Positions 52,226-60,866 of a stretch of 64,000 nucleotides of DNA are shown here, one piece after another. The DNA is from CAWIUB01 sp963839995. Lineage in GTDB: Bacteria > Actinomycetota > Actinomycetes > Mycobacteriales > Jatrophihabitantaceae. The DNA is taken from positions 62,001-126,000 of the forward strand of contig CAWIXH010000013.1 in the NCBI GenBank assembly GCA_963839995.1, read 5' to 3'. Every line of letters begins with the position of its first letter. Position 1 is the stretch's first letter. Both the position numbers and the translations under genes were made by a program. Below the pieces are notes generated by a model, which did no database searches, had not been told where the DNA came from, and saw only the letters and a list, made by a program, of their open reading frames with translations.

Positions 52226-52971
52226 TCGCCCTGATCCGGTCGGAGGTCCGCAAGCTCAGCTCGACGCAGGTGTGGTTCTGGTTGCTGCTCGCGTCGCTGG
52301 CCCTGACGGCGCTCGGGGTGATCGGCACGCTCGCCGGGTCCACCGACGCGGACCTCGCGGACAACGTCCGCGGAATGTTCACCGCAGCCGCCGGCGCCGA
52401 CATTGCCGTCTTCGTGCTCGGCGTGCTCGCCGTGACGACAGAGTTCCGGTACCAGACCATCACACCGACCGTGCTGGCCACGCCGTCCCGGTGGCGGTTG
52501 ATCACCGCGAAGTTGATCACCTATGTAGTGGTGGGCGCGATCTACGCGGTCGCCTGCATCGTGCTGTCCCTGGCGATCGGCTTGCCCTGGCTCTCGGCGC
52601 GAAACATCGACGTGTCGGTCGGCGACTATGCCGGCGCGGCGGCGGCAGTGTTCGCGGTGGTCACGCTCTACGGACTGGTCGGCATGGGCCTGGGCGCGCT
52701 CATGAAGAACCAGATCGTCGCTGTGTCCGTAGGCCTGCTGGTGCTGCTCGTGCTGCAGAACCTGGTGGTGATCATCCCCGGCGTCAAGTACGCCTACGCC
52801 TACCTGCCGGCCGGGGCCGCCAGTGCGATCACGATCTCCAAGCAGTCCGACCGGGTGATCAACGACGTGCACCTGCTGCCGGTCTGGGGCGGCGTCGTCG
52901 TCCTGGTGGTGTGGGGCGTGGGCCTGGCCGTGCTCGGCGCCGGCATCACCATGCGCCGCGACATCACCTGA
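52222..52971 (+). CDS. ABC-2 type exporter permease
   Basis: A 249-residue membrane protein with six predicted helices (starting about 18-38, LLLASLALTALGVIGTLAG) and a TTEFRYQTITPTVLATPSRW segment that contacts the ATPase. GTG at 52222 overlaps the ATPase stop. The pair forms a two-gene exporter; substrate unknown. Confidence 0.86.
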   Translation: MIALIRSEVRKLSSTQVWFWLLLASLALTALGVIGTLAGSTDADLADNVRGMFTAAAGADIAVFVLGVLAVTTEFRYQTITPTVLATPSRWRLITAKLITYVVVGAIYAVACIVLSLAIGLPWLSARNIDVSVGDYAGAAAAVFAVVTLYGLVGMGLGALMKNQIVAVSVGLLVLLVLQNLVVIIPGVKYAYAYLPAGAASAITISKQSDRVINDVHLLPVWGGVVVLVVWGVGLAVLGAGITMRRDIT

Positions 52972-52988
52972 CCGTTCCCCGCCGCCCG

Positions 52989-52994
52989 TAGACT
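52989..52994 (+). promoter_or_regulatory. -10 box of kgd
   Basis: TAGACT, about 60 nt before the GTG of kgd, in the short gap after the exporter permease. Confidence 0.5.
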
Positions 52995-53054
52995 GTGAAG
53001 CAGCGATATCGGAGACCGTGACAAAGACGGACAGGCGTAAGGCGGCCGGGCAGA

Positions 53055-56000
53055 GTGGCGACGACGGAGCAGTCGACGAGCAGGGACACCGGCACTGTCG
53101 GTGACTTCGGGGCGAACGAGTGGCTCGTCGAGGAGATGTACGACCGCTATCAGGCGGACCCGGCGAGCGTCGACCCGGCGTGGCACGACTTCTTCGCTGA
53201 CTACCGTCCGAGCAGGGGCGCTCCAACGCGCGCGGCCGCCGCCGAGGCCACCCCGTCTCAGCCGGCGCCCGAACTCGACACCGGTCCGGTCGAGACAGCG
53301 GCGGCGCCGGTGTCGCCAGCGGCCGCACCCACGACCACACCGCAGGTCGTGCCGAAGCCGAAGCCCGCCCCCGCCGAGCCCACCGCCGCTCCCGCCCCGA
53401 AAGCGAACCAGGCCGCCGAGACTCCGCTTCGGGGCGCCTCGGCCCGCGTGGTCGCCAACATGACCACCTCGCTCACGGTTCCCACGGCCACCAGCGTGCG
53501 CGCCGTGCCGGCCAAGCTGATCGCCGACAACCGCGTCGTCATCAACAACCATCTGCGCCGTTCCCGGGGCGGCAAGGTGAGCTTCACCCACATCATCGGC
53601 TACGCGGTCGTCAAGGCGGTCACCGACCACCCGGAGATGAACAACCACTTCGCCGAGGTCGACGGCAAGCCGACCCTGGTCCGCCCCGAGCACGTCAACT
53701 TCGGCCTGGCCATCGACCTGGCCGGCAAGGACGGGGCGCGCTCACTGTTGGTGGCCAGCCTCAAGGCCGCCGAAACCCTGGACTTCGCCGGCTTCTGGAG
53801 CGCCTACGAGGACATCATCCGGCGTGCCCGTGCAGGCAAGCTGGGTGCCGATGACTTCGTCGGGACCACGATCAGCCTGACCAATCCCGGCACGATCGGC
53901 ACCAATCATTCAGTTCCCCGCCTGATGCAGGGGCAGGGAACGATCGTCGGCGTCGGCGCGCTCGAATACCCCGCGGAGTTCAGCGGGATGAGCGAGGAGA
54001 AGCTCGCCGAACGGGCGATCAGCAGAATCATCACGCTCACGTCGACGTACGACCATCGCATCATCCAGGGCGCGCAGTCTGGTGAGTTCCTGCGCCGGGT
54101 GCACGAGCTGCTGCTGGCCGACGAGTTCTACGACGAGATCTTCGCGGCACTGCGCATTCCGTACGAGCCGGTGCGCTGGCGCGTTGACAGTGAGTGGAGC
54201 CACGAAGGACAGATCGGCAAGAACGCCCGCGTCATCGAGCTGATCAACGCGTACCGCACGCGGGGCCATCTCATGGCAGACACCGACCCGCTCGAGTACA
54301 CCGTCCGCAGCCACCCGGACCTCGACATCACCCGCTATGGGCTGACCCTGTGGGACCTCGACCGCGAGTTCCCAGTCGGCGGCTTCGCCGGCGAGAAGCT
54401 GATGAAGCTGCGCGACATCCTCGGCGTGCTCCGCGACGCCTACTGCCGTCGGGTCGGTGTCGAGTACCGGCACATCAGCGATCCCGAGCAGCGCAAGTGG
54501 ATCGAGGAGCGGGTCGAGGTCAAACACGCCCAGCCGACCCGCGACGAGCACCTGCACATCCTCGGCCGGCTCAATGTCGCCGAGGCGTTCGAGACCTTCC
54601 TGCAGACGAAATACGTTGGGCAGAAGCGATTCAGCCTCGAGGGCGCCGAGACGGTCATCGCACTACTGGACGCGATCCTCGCCAAGGCCGCCGACCAGGA
54701 CCTGAACGAGGTCGTCGTCGGCATGCCGCACCGCGGCCGGCTCAACGTGCTGGCCAATATCGTGGGAAAGCCCTACGCGAAGATCTTCACCGAGTTCGAG
54801 GGCAACATCGACCCGGGCACCGCGCACGGCTCCGGCGACGTGAAATACCACCTGGGCGCGGACGGGACGTTCCACGCGCCGAGCGGGAACCAGATCGCCG
54901 TATCGCTGACCGCCAACCCGTCGCACCTGGAAGCCGTCGACCCTGTCCTGGAAGGGATCGTGCGAGCCAAGCAGGATGCCCTCAACAAGGGCGAGGACGG
55001 CTTCACCGTGCTGCCCGTGCTCCTGCACGGCGACGCGGCATTCGCGGGCCAGGGCGTCGTGGCCGAGACGCTCAACCTGTCGCAGCTGCGCGGTTACCGC
55101 ACCGGCGGCACCGTCCACGTGATTGTGAACAACCAGGTCGGCTTCACGACCTCGCCGTCGTCGAGTCGCTCGTCGCTGTACTGCACCGACGTCGCGCGGA
55201 TGATCGCGGCACCGATCTTCCACGTGAACGGCGATGACCCGGAGGCGTGTGTCCGGGTGGCGAAACTCGCTGTGGAGTATCGGCGGGAGTTCAAAAAGGA
55301 CGTCGTGATCGACATGGTGTGCTACCGGCGGCGCGGCCACAACGAGGCCGACAACCCGTCGTTCACGCAACCGCTGATGTACGACATCATCGACACCAAG
55401 CGCAGCGTCCGGAAGTTGTACACCGAAGCTCTGGTCGGGCGCGGCGACATCACCATCGAGGACGCCGAGGCCGCGCTAAAGGATTTCCAGCAGCAGCTGG
55501 AAAAGGTCTTTGTCGAGACTCGCAATGCCACGGGCCGTCCGATGCGCGAGCCGGTGATGGACGACGCCATGCCGTCGTCCGCGGACGCCACAGCGGTCAG
55601 CATCGAGGTCATCAAGCGGATCGCCGACGCGTACGCGAACCCGCCTGAGGGTTTCACCATCCACCCCAGGTTGAAACCGCAGACAGACCGCCGGGTGGCG
55701 ATGGCCAGCAACGGCGGCGTCGACTGGGCGACCGCCGAGCTGTTCGCCTTCGGCTCGCTGGTCATAGACGGGCACGCCGTGCGGCTGTCCGGCCAGGACT
55801 CCCGCCGCGGCACGTTCACCCAGCGCCACGCGGTACTCATCGACCGGCGGACAGGCGCCGAATACACGCCGCTGCGGTCCCTGTCGACCGACCAGGCGCC
55901 GTTCTGGGCCTACGACTCGCTGCTCAGTGAGTACGCCGCGATGGGCTTCGAATACGGCTATTCAGTCGCCCGCAAGGATGTGCTCGTCTGCTGGGAGGCC

Positions 56001-56732
56001 CAGTTCGGCGACTTCGCCGACGGCGCGCAAACCATCGTCGACGAGTTCATCGCGTCCGGTGAGGCTAAGTGGGGGCAGCGGTCGGCGCTGTCGCTGCTGC
56101 TGCCGCACGGCCATGAGGGCCAGGGCCCGGACCACTCCTCCGGGCGCCCGGAGCGGTTCCTGCAGCTGGCCGCCGAGCGCAACATGACGGTGGCGATGTG
56201 CTCCACGCCGGCCAACTACTTCCACCTGCTGCGCCGGCAGGGACTGTCGGCGATACGCCGGCCGCTCATCGCGTTCACCCCCAAGTCGCTGCTGCGCCTC
56301 AAGTCGGCGGTGAGCGAACTCGATGACTTCACCACCGGCTCGTTCCGTCCGGTGATCGATGACACCGTCGATCCGGCCGGCGTGCGACGCGTGTTGCTGT
56401 GCAGCGGCAAGATCTACTACGACCTGGCCGCAGAGCGGCAGAAGCAGGGCCGCAGCGATGTCGCGCTCCTGCGCGTCGAACAGCTCCACCCGTTGCCGGC
56501 AGACGAGATCGTCGCAGCGCTGCGGCGATACCCGCAAGCCGAGCTGGTATGGACGCAGGAGGAGCCGGCCAATCAGGGCGCCTGGTCGTTCATCGCGCTC
56601 AATCTGCCGGAGCATCTGGGTGGGCGTCCGTTGCTGCGGGCGTCGCGGATGCCGTCCGCCTCGCCCGCCGTCGGCTCCACGAGCGTCCATGAGGCCGAAC
56701 AGCACCAGGTGATCGCCACCGCCCTCGGCTGA
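53055..56732 (+). CDS. kgd: Multifunctional 2-oxoglutarate dehydrogenase/decarboxylase (Kgd, SucA-E2 fusion)
   Basis: E1 component of the 2-oxoglutarate dehydrogenase complex carrying an E2 catalytic domain, the actinobacterial form. The 1225 residues: an E1-type N-terminal helix (about 18-52), a Pro/Ala-rich linker (about 55-125), an E2-like acyltransferase domain (about 130-365, ending TYDHRIIQGAQSGEFLRRV) and a thiamin-dependent E1 part (about 370-1225) with GMPHRGRLNVLANI, GDAAFAGQGVVAETLNLSQL and VIVNNQVGFTT. No lipoyl domain, as usual. GTG at 53055 opens at the conserved helix. Confidence 0.95.
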   Translation: MATTEQSTSRDTGTVGDFGANEWLVEEMYDRYQADPASVDPAWHDFFADYRPSRGAPTRAAAAEATPSQPAPELDTGPVETAAAPVSPAAAPTTTPQVVPKPKPAPAEPTAAPAPKANQAAETPLRGASARVVANMTTSLTVPTATSVRAVPAKLIADNRVVINNHLRRSRGGKVSFTHIIGYAVVKAVTDHPEMNNHFAEVDGKPTLVRPEHVNFGLAIDLAGKDGARSLLVASLKAAETLDFAGFWSAYEDIIRRARAGKLGADDFVGTTISLTNPGTIGTNHSVPRLMQGQGTIVGVGALEYPAEFSGMSEEKLAERAISRIITLTSTYDHRIIQGAQSGEFLRRVHELLLADEFYDEIFAALRIPYEPVRWRVDSEWSHEGQIGKNARVIELINAYRTRGHLMADTDPLEYTVRSHPDLDITRYGLTLWDLDREFPVGGFAGEKLMKLRDILGVLRDAYCRRVGVEYRHISDPEQRKWIEERVEVKHAQPTRDEHLHILGRLNVAEAFETFLQTKYVGQKRFSLEGAETVIALLDAILAKAADQDLNEVVVGMPHRGRLNVLANIVGKPYAKIFTEFEGNIDPGTAHGSGDVKYHLGADGTFHAPSGNQIAVSLTANPSHLEAVDPVLEGIVRAKQDALNKGEDGFTVLPVLLHGDAAFAGQGVVAETLNLSQLRGYRTGGTVHVIVNNQVGFTTSPSSSRSSLYCTDVARMIAAPIFHVNGDDPEACVRVAKLAVEYRREFKKDVVIDMVCYRRRGHNEADNPSFTQPLMYDIIDTKRSVRKLYTEALVGRGDITIEDAEAALKDFQQQLEKVFVETRNATGRPMREPVMDDAMPSSADATAVSIEVIKRIADAYANPPEGFTIHPRLKPQTDRRVAMASNGGVDWATAELFAFGSLVIDGHAVRLSGQDSRRGTFTQRHAVLIDRRTGAEYTPLRSLSTDQAPFWAYDSLLSEYAAMGFEYGYSVARKDVLVCWEAQFGDFADGAQTIVDEFIASGEAKWGQRSALSLLLPHGHEGQGPDHSSGRPERFLQLAAERNMTVAMCSTPANYFHLLRRQGLSAIRRPLIAFTPKSLLRLKSAVSELDDFTTGSFRPVIDDTVDPAGVRRVLLCSGKIYYDLAAERQKQGRSDVALLRVEQLHPLPADEIVAALRRYPQAELVWTQEEPANQGAWSFIALNLPEHLGGRPLLRASRMPSASPAVGSTSVHEAEQHQVIATALG

Positions 56733-56742
56733 CCCAGCTCCG

Positions 56743-56758
56743 GCCGCTTCGCAGCGGC
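56743..56758. terminator. Bidirectional hairpin between kgd and uppS
   Basis: GCCGCT, loop TCGC, AGCGGC: perfect 6-bp stem with a tetraloop between convergent genes. Confidence 0.5.
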
Positions 56759-56766
56759 GCGGGAGA

Positions 56767-57567
56767 TCATGCCGGGGCGGCGACCGGCCCGGCGCCGCCG
56801 AAGCGGCGATCGCGGCGGGCATACGTGAGACAGGCTTCCCACAGATGGCGCCGGTCGAACTCCGGCCACGGCGTGTCGACGAAGACCAGCTCGGCGTATG
56901 CGGACTGCCAGAGCAGGAAGTTCGACGTGCGCTGCTCGCCGGAGGTGCGGATGAACAGGTCGACGTCGGGCAGCCCCGGCTCGTCCAGGTAGCCGTCAAT
57001 CGTCCGCTCGTCGATCTTGGCCGGGTTGAGCTTGCCGTCGACCGCGTCTCGGGCGATCGCTCGGATGGCATCGACAATCTCGGCCCGGCCTCCGTAGTTG
57101 ACGCAGAATTGCAGGGTCAGCCGGTCGTTCTCGCGGGTGTATTGCTCGGCGTCCTCGAGTTGGTCGATGACCGAACGCCATAGCCGCGGACGACGCCCGG
57201 CCCAGCGGATGCGCACGCCTAGCGCGGCGAGCTCGTCGCGGCGACGCCGGATGACGTCCTTGTTGAACCCCATCAGGAAGCGCACCTCTTCGGGCGACCG
57301 GCGCCAGTTCTCGGTCGAGAACGCGTACGCCGACACCGTCGAGATACCCAGCTGCATCGCGCCGTGCAGCACGTCCATCAAGGCCGCCTCACCGGCCCGG
57401 TGGCCCTCCGTGCGGGGCAGGCCACGCTGGTGTGCCCACCGCCCGTTGCCGTCCATGACGATCGCCACGTGCTTGGGGACGAACTGCGCGGGAATCGCGG
57501 GAGGAGTGGCGCCCGACGGATGTGCCGGCGGGTCAGGCCAGCTGGTGATGGTGCGAGCGAACGTCAC
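56767..57567 (-). CDS. uppS: Long-chain cis-prenyl diphosphate synthase (UppS/Rv2361c type)
   Basis: Makes the polyprenyl carrier lipid for cell-wall synthesis by successive addition of IPP. The 266-residue protein shows IVMDGNGRWA (catalytic Asp39), the helix AYAFSTENWRRSPEEVRFLM and the C-terminal RTSGEQRTSNFLLWQSAYAE. An N-terminal extension of about 30 residues is Pro rich. It lies 9 nt after recO and is convergent with kgd. Confidence 0.94.
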   Translation of the reverse strand: MTFARTITSWPDPPAHPSGATPPAIPAQFVPKHVAIVMDGNGRWAHQRGLPRTEGHRAGEAALMDVLHGAMQLGISTVSAYAFSTENWRRSPEEVRFLMGFNKDVIRRRRDELAALGVRIRWAGRRPRLWRSVIDQLEDAEQYTRENDRLTLQFCVNYGGRAEIVDAIRAIARDAVDGKLNPAKIDERTIDGYLDEPGLPDVDLFIRTSGEQRTSNFLLWQSAYAELVFVDTPWPEFDRRHLWEACLTYARRDRRFGGAGPVAAPA

Positions 57568-57576
57568 GGCTTCACG

Positions 57577-58335
57577 TTAACGGTCCACTAGTGGTAGCGA
57601 GCGCAGACCGCGTTCGAGATGCCACTGCAGGTGCGCTGCGACCAGCCCGCTGGCTTCCCGGCGTTCGGGTGCCTTGCTGGCCTCGGCGGCGGCCCAGTCG
57701 CCGCCGAGCAGCGCGGTCATCACCGCGACTGTGCCGCGTTGCGGACGGGCCGCACCGGGCGGGCGACAGGCCTCGCAGACCACCCCGCCCGCGGACACGT
57801 GGAACGCGGTGTGTGGGCCGGGTGCCCCGCAGGCGGCGCACGAGCGCAGGGCGGGTTCCCAGCCGGCCGTCGACATCGCCCGCAGCAGGAACGCGTCGAG
57901 CACCAGGCTGGGGTCGCGCTCTCGGTCGGCCAAGGTGCGCAGAGCACCGATGACCAGCAGGTACAGCCGCAGTGCGGGCTCGCCCTCCTCGGACGTGAGC
58001 CGCTCGGCCGTCTCGCAGATCGCCGATGCGGCCGTCCAGCCGGCGTAGTCGCCGGACAGCCGGGCGCCGTAGGCGTTGATCGACTCGGTCTGCGTGACGG
58101 TGTCGAGCTTGCGCCGCGCCGGCGCGTCGGCGCCCTCGGGGTTGCGGGTCAGCAGCTGGACGTCGATGTGGCTACCCGGCTCCAGCCGGGCCCCGAACCG
58201 CGATGACGTGCGTCGCACACCTTTGCCGACCGCGCGTACCCGCCCGTGCCTGCGGGTGAGCAGGCTGACGATCCGGTCGGCCTCGCCGAGCTTGTGCACC
58301 CGGAGCACGACCGCCTCGTCCCGGTAGAGCGGCAT
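57577..58335 (-). CDS. recO: DNA repair protein RecO
   Basis: Recombination mediator of the RecFOR pathway; anneals SSB-coated strands and loads RecA. The 252 residues contain an N-terminal OB domain (LYRDEAVVLRVHKLGEADRI), a helical domain and a zinc site with two Cys pairs (CAACGAPG and CEACRPPG). Adjacent to uppS, a conserved actinobacterial pair. Confidence 0.93.
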   Translation of the reverse strand: MPLYRDEAVVLRVHKLGEADRIVSLLTRRHGRVRAVGKGVRRTSSRFGARLEPGSHIDVQLLTRNPEGADAPARRKLDTVTQTESINAYGARLSGDYAGWTAASAICETAERLTSEEGEPALRLYLLVIGALRTLADRERDPSLVLDAFLLRAMSTAGWEPALRSCAACGAPGPHTAFHVSAGGVVCEACRPPGAARPQRGTVAVMTALLGGDWAAAEASKAPERREASGLVAAHLQWHLERGLRSLPLVDR

Positions 58336-58360
58336 CTGACGATCATTTCACTGTCTTCTC

Positions 58361-58480
58361 TGCTCTTCGCGCAAGCGGCTCATCGCAACGTTCGCTCCGC
58401 CCCTGCACCCCACGAATCGCTGACACGATTTCGCGGGGACCCCGCACTCGAGCCGCCCTTCGTCGCTGATGCTCACTCAC
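58361..58480. repeat. Dispersed repeat upstream of recO
   Basis: Opens TGCTCTTCGCGCAAGCGGCT and closes GATGCTCACTCAC, like 3203-3277. The middle (58407-58445) holds CACCCCACGAATCG ... CGCGGGGACCCCGC, matching the complement of 11145-11184. The rest of the 303-nt gap between recO and the MFS gene (58336-58638) shows only a hairpin near 58600. Confidence 0.55.
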
Positions 58481-58587
58481 CCGACGCCGACGCGGGCCGG
58501 TTCCCCGCCTACTTGACCGCCAACTCCTTTCATGATCATGAGCCCCGCACCGGGCGATTCTGCCTGGTGGCGGGCACTTGATCAGCG

Positions 58588-58610
58588 CAGGCGACCGGCT
58601 ATGTCGCCTG
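58588..58610 (-). terminator. Hairpin after the MFS gene
   Basis: CAGGCGAC (58588-58595), loop CGGCTAT, GTCGCCTG (58603-58610): perfect 8-bp stem 28 nt past the MFS stop, probably ending the era-MFS transcript. Confidence 0.55.
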
Positions 58611-58638
58611 TGGTCGATCAGGCGGGAGCGTGGGCGTT

Positions 58639-59865
58639 CTAACGACTGGAGACCAAGCCGGCAAGTTCGCGTCTGGCTGCGCCCCGGCTGCCGGCGACGC
58701 GGCGGTGCAGCACCAGCGCCAGGACGCCGACGGCCAGCCCGCAGCCGATCGTCACGACGAATCCGGCACGTGCACCGTGTGCGTCCGCCAGCCGGCCAAC
58801 GATCGCTGCCGCGATGCCGTAACCGACGGACAGCCCAGTGGTCAGCCACGACATGCCCTCGGTCAAGGCTGTCGCCGGAACGATCCGGGAGATGAGACCG
58901 AACGCCGTGATCAGTGTCGGCGCGATGCCGAGGCCGACCACGAAGGCACATCCGGCCAGCACGCCGACGTTGACCGCGGCGAGCAACACCAGCGGCAGGA
59001 CGCCCAAGACGAGCGCCTGCAGCCGGAACCGGTCCAGCACGCTCGCCGCCCGCTGCCGGGCACCGTAGGTCAGACCGGACACTCCGCTGCCGAACGCGAA
59101 GCACGCGAGCACCAGCCCGCTCGCCCCGGTGGCGCCACGCTGGCCGCAGAACGCCACCATCGTCAGCTCCGCGCTGGCGAACACCCCACCCATGGCCGCC
59201 GCTACCACAGTCATCAGCACGATGCCTCGGTAGCGGACCGCCGAGCGGTGCCGCGGCCCCCCGACTGGGTGCCGCGGCGGCTCACTGGTCCGCAGCCGCC
59301 TGAGCAACGACGAGCCGGCGGCAACCAGCGCGGCGCCCAGCAGCAGGCCGAGAACCGGGTCGAACTGCGTTGCCACCAGGGTGACGATGAGCGGGCCTAC
59401 CGTGAAGATCACCTCGTCCAGCGTGGATTCGAGCGAGTACGCCACGCCGAGCTGCGGGCTATCGGCCAGCAGGTAAGACCATCTCGCCCGCACCAGGGAC
59501 CCCACCGGCAAATAGCAGAAACCGCTGACCACGGTGGGCACGAGCAGCGTCCAGTCCGCAGCCTCGAGCGCCGCCAGGACGCAGATGACAACAACTCCGG
59601 TGATGTGGGCGGCCGCGGCCGGCAGCAGGATGCGCGACTGGCCAAACCGGTCGACGAGCCGGCCCAGCACCGGGTTGCCCACCCCGTTAGCAACCACGTA
59701 TAGCCCGCCCAGGAAACCGGCGAAGCCGTAATGATGGGTACGTAGCGAGACCAGCAACACCAGTCCGAGCGGATAGATCGCGATCGGCATGCGCATGACG
59801 AACCCGGCCGCACAGAATGCCCGGGTGCCCGGCGCGCGGAACGCCGCGCGGTAGGTGTCGAACAT
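58639..59865 (-). CDS. Major facilitator superfamily transporter
   Basis: A 408-residue membrane protein with about twelve hydrophobic helices and the MFS motif-A-like loop NPVLGRLVDRFGQSRILLPA after helix 2. The central loop (RRLRTSEPPRHPVGGPRHR) is Arg/Pro rich, as between the two MFS halves. ATG at 59865 is 2 nt after the era stop, so it is translated with era; the longer open frame upstream runs inside era. Substrate unknown. Confidence 0.82.
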   Translation of the reverse strand: MFDTYRAAFRAPGTRAFCAAGFVMRMPIAIYPLGLVLLVSLRTHHYGFAGFLGGLYVVANGVGNPVLGRLVDRFGQSRILLPAAAAHITGVVVICVLAALEAADWTLLVPTVVSGFCYLPVGSLVRARWSYLLADSPQLGVAYSLESTLDEVIFTVGPLIVTLVATQFDPVLGLLLGAALVAAGSSLLRRLRTSEPPRHPVGGPRHRSAVRYRGIVLMTVVAAAMGGVFASAELTMVAFCGQRGATGASGLVLACFAFGSGVSGLTYGARQRAASVLDRFRLQALVLGVLPLVLLAAVNVGVLAGCAFVVGLGIAPTLITAFGLISRIVPATALTEGMSWLTTGLSVGYGIAAAIVGRLADAHGARAGFVVTIGCGLAVGVLALVLHRRVAGSRGAARRELAGLVSSR

Positions 59866-59867
59866 GG

Positions 59868-60767
59868 TCAGAATCCCAGGCGGTCCAGCATCTTGGGATC
59901 TCGCTGCCACTCGCCCATCACCGCGACGTGCAGGTCGAGGTGGACCCGGGCGCCGAGCAGCGTCTCGATCTGCGCGCGTGCCGCCGTGCCGATCGCCTTC
60001 AGCCGGGCGCCCCGCGCCCCGATGACGATGCCCTTCTGACTGGGCCGCTCCAGGTGCAGGGTCGCGAAGATCTTGGTGAGCCCTGGACGCTCGTGCATCT
60101 CCTCGACCGTGACGGCGATGGAATGAGGCAGCTCGTCGCGCACCCCGTCTAGCGCGGCTTCGCGGATGAGCTCGGCGACTCGCGTCTGCGTCGGCTCGTC
60201 GGTTGCCAGATCGCCCGGATAGAGCGGCGGGCCTTCGGGCAGCTGCGCGATCAGCAGATCGGCGAGCAGATCGACCTGGACGTCCGCAGCGGCCGAAACG
60301 GGCACCACGTCGGCGAAGTCGCCCAGCTCGGCCACCGCGAGCAGCGCCGCGGCCACCTGCTCGCGGCTCGCAATGTCGGACTTGGTGACGATCGCGACAA
60401 CCGGGGCGCGCAGCGCGGCCAGCTCGGCCGCGATGAACCGGTCCCCCGGCCCGATCCTCTCGTCTGCCGGAACGCAGAAACCGATCACGTCGACGTCGGA
60501 CAGGGTGGTGCGTACCACGTCGTTGAGCCGTTCCCCCAGCAGCGTGCGGGGCCGGTGCAGCCCCGGCGTGTCGACCAGTACCAGCTGGGCATGCGGCCGA
60601 TTGACGAAGCCCCGCACCGCGCGCCGGGTGGTCTGCGGCTTGGCGCTGGTGATGGCAATCTTCGTTCCGACAAGGACGTTCATCAGCGTGGACTTGCCGG
60701 TGTTCGGGCGGCCGACGAAGCAACAGAAGCCAGCCCGGAAGGGCAGATCGCCCTGGTTGGCTGCCAC
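59868..60767 (-). CDS. era: GTPase Era
   Basis: Ribosome-assembly GTPase acting on 16S rRNA. The 299 residues have G1 GRPNTGKS (19-26), G3 DTPGLH, G4 TKSD and a C-terminal KH domain with the family motif GIVIGARGARLKAIGTAAR. GTG at 60767 has AGAGG upstream. It heads a two-gene unit with the MFS gene. Confidence 0.94.
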   Translation of the reverse strand: MAANQGDLPFRAGFCCFVGRPNTGKSTLMNVLVGTKIAITSAKPQTTRRAVRGFVNRPHAQLVLVDTPGLHRPRTLLGERLNDVVRTTLSDVDVIGFCVPADERIGPGDRFIAAELAALRAPVVAIVTKSDIASREQVAAALLAVAELGDFADVVPVSAAADVQVDLLADLLIAQLPEGPPLYPGDLATDEPTQTRVAELIREAALDGVRDELPHSIAVTVEEMHERPGLTKIFATLHLERPSQKGIVIGARGARLKAIGTAARAQIETLLGARVHLDLHVAVMGEWQRDPKMLDRLGF

Positions 60768-60804
60768 GAATCCGATCCTCTCACCGCCCGCCGACTGCGT
60801 CCGC

Positions 60805-60853
60805 CGGTTTTGGTCAGATCTGATCGCCGAGCGGCCAGATCTGACCAAAACCG
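60805..60853 (-). terminator. Strong 18-bp hairpin between the PLC pseudogene and era
   Basis: CGGTTTTGGTCAGATCTG (60805-60822) and CAGATCTGACCAAAACCG (60836-60853), perfect 18-bp stem with a 13-nt loop. Located 14 nt after the pseudogene stop and before era. Confidence 0.65.
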
Positions 60854-60866
60854 CGAGAGGGCGCGG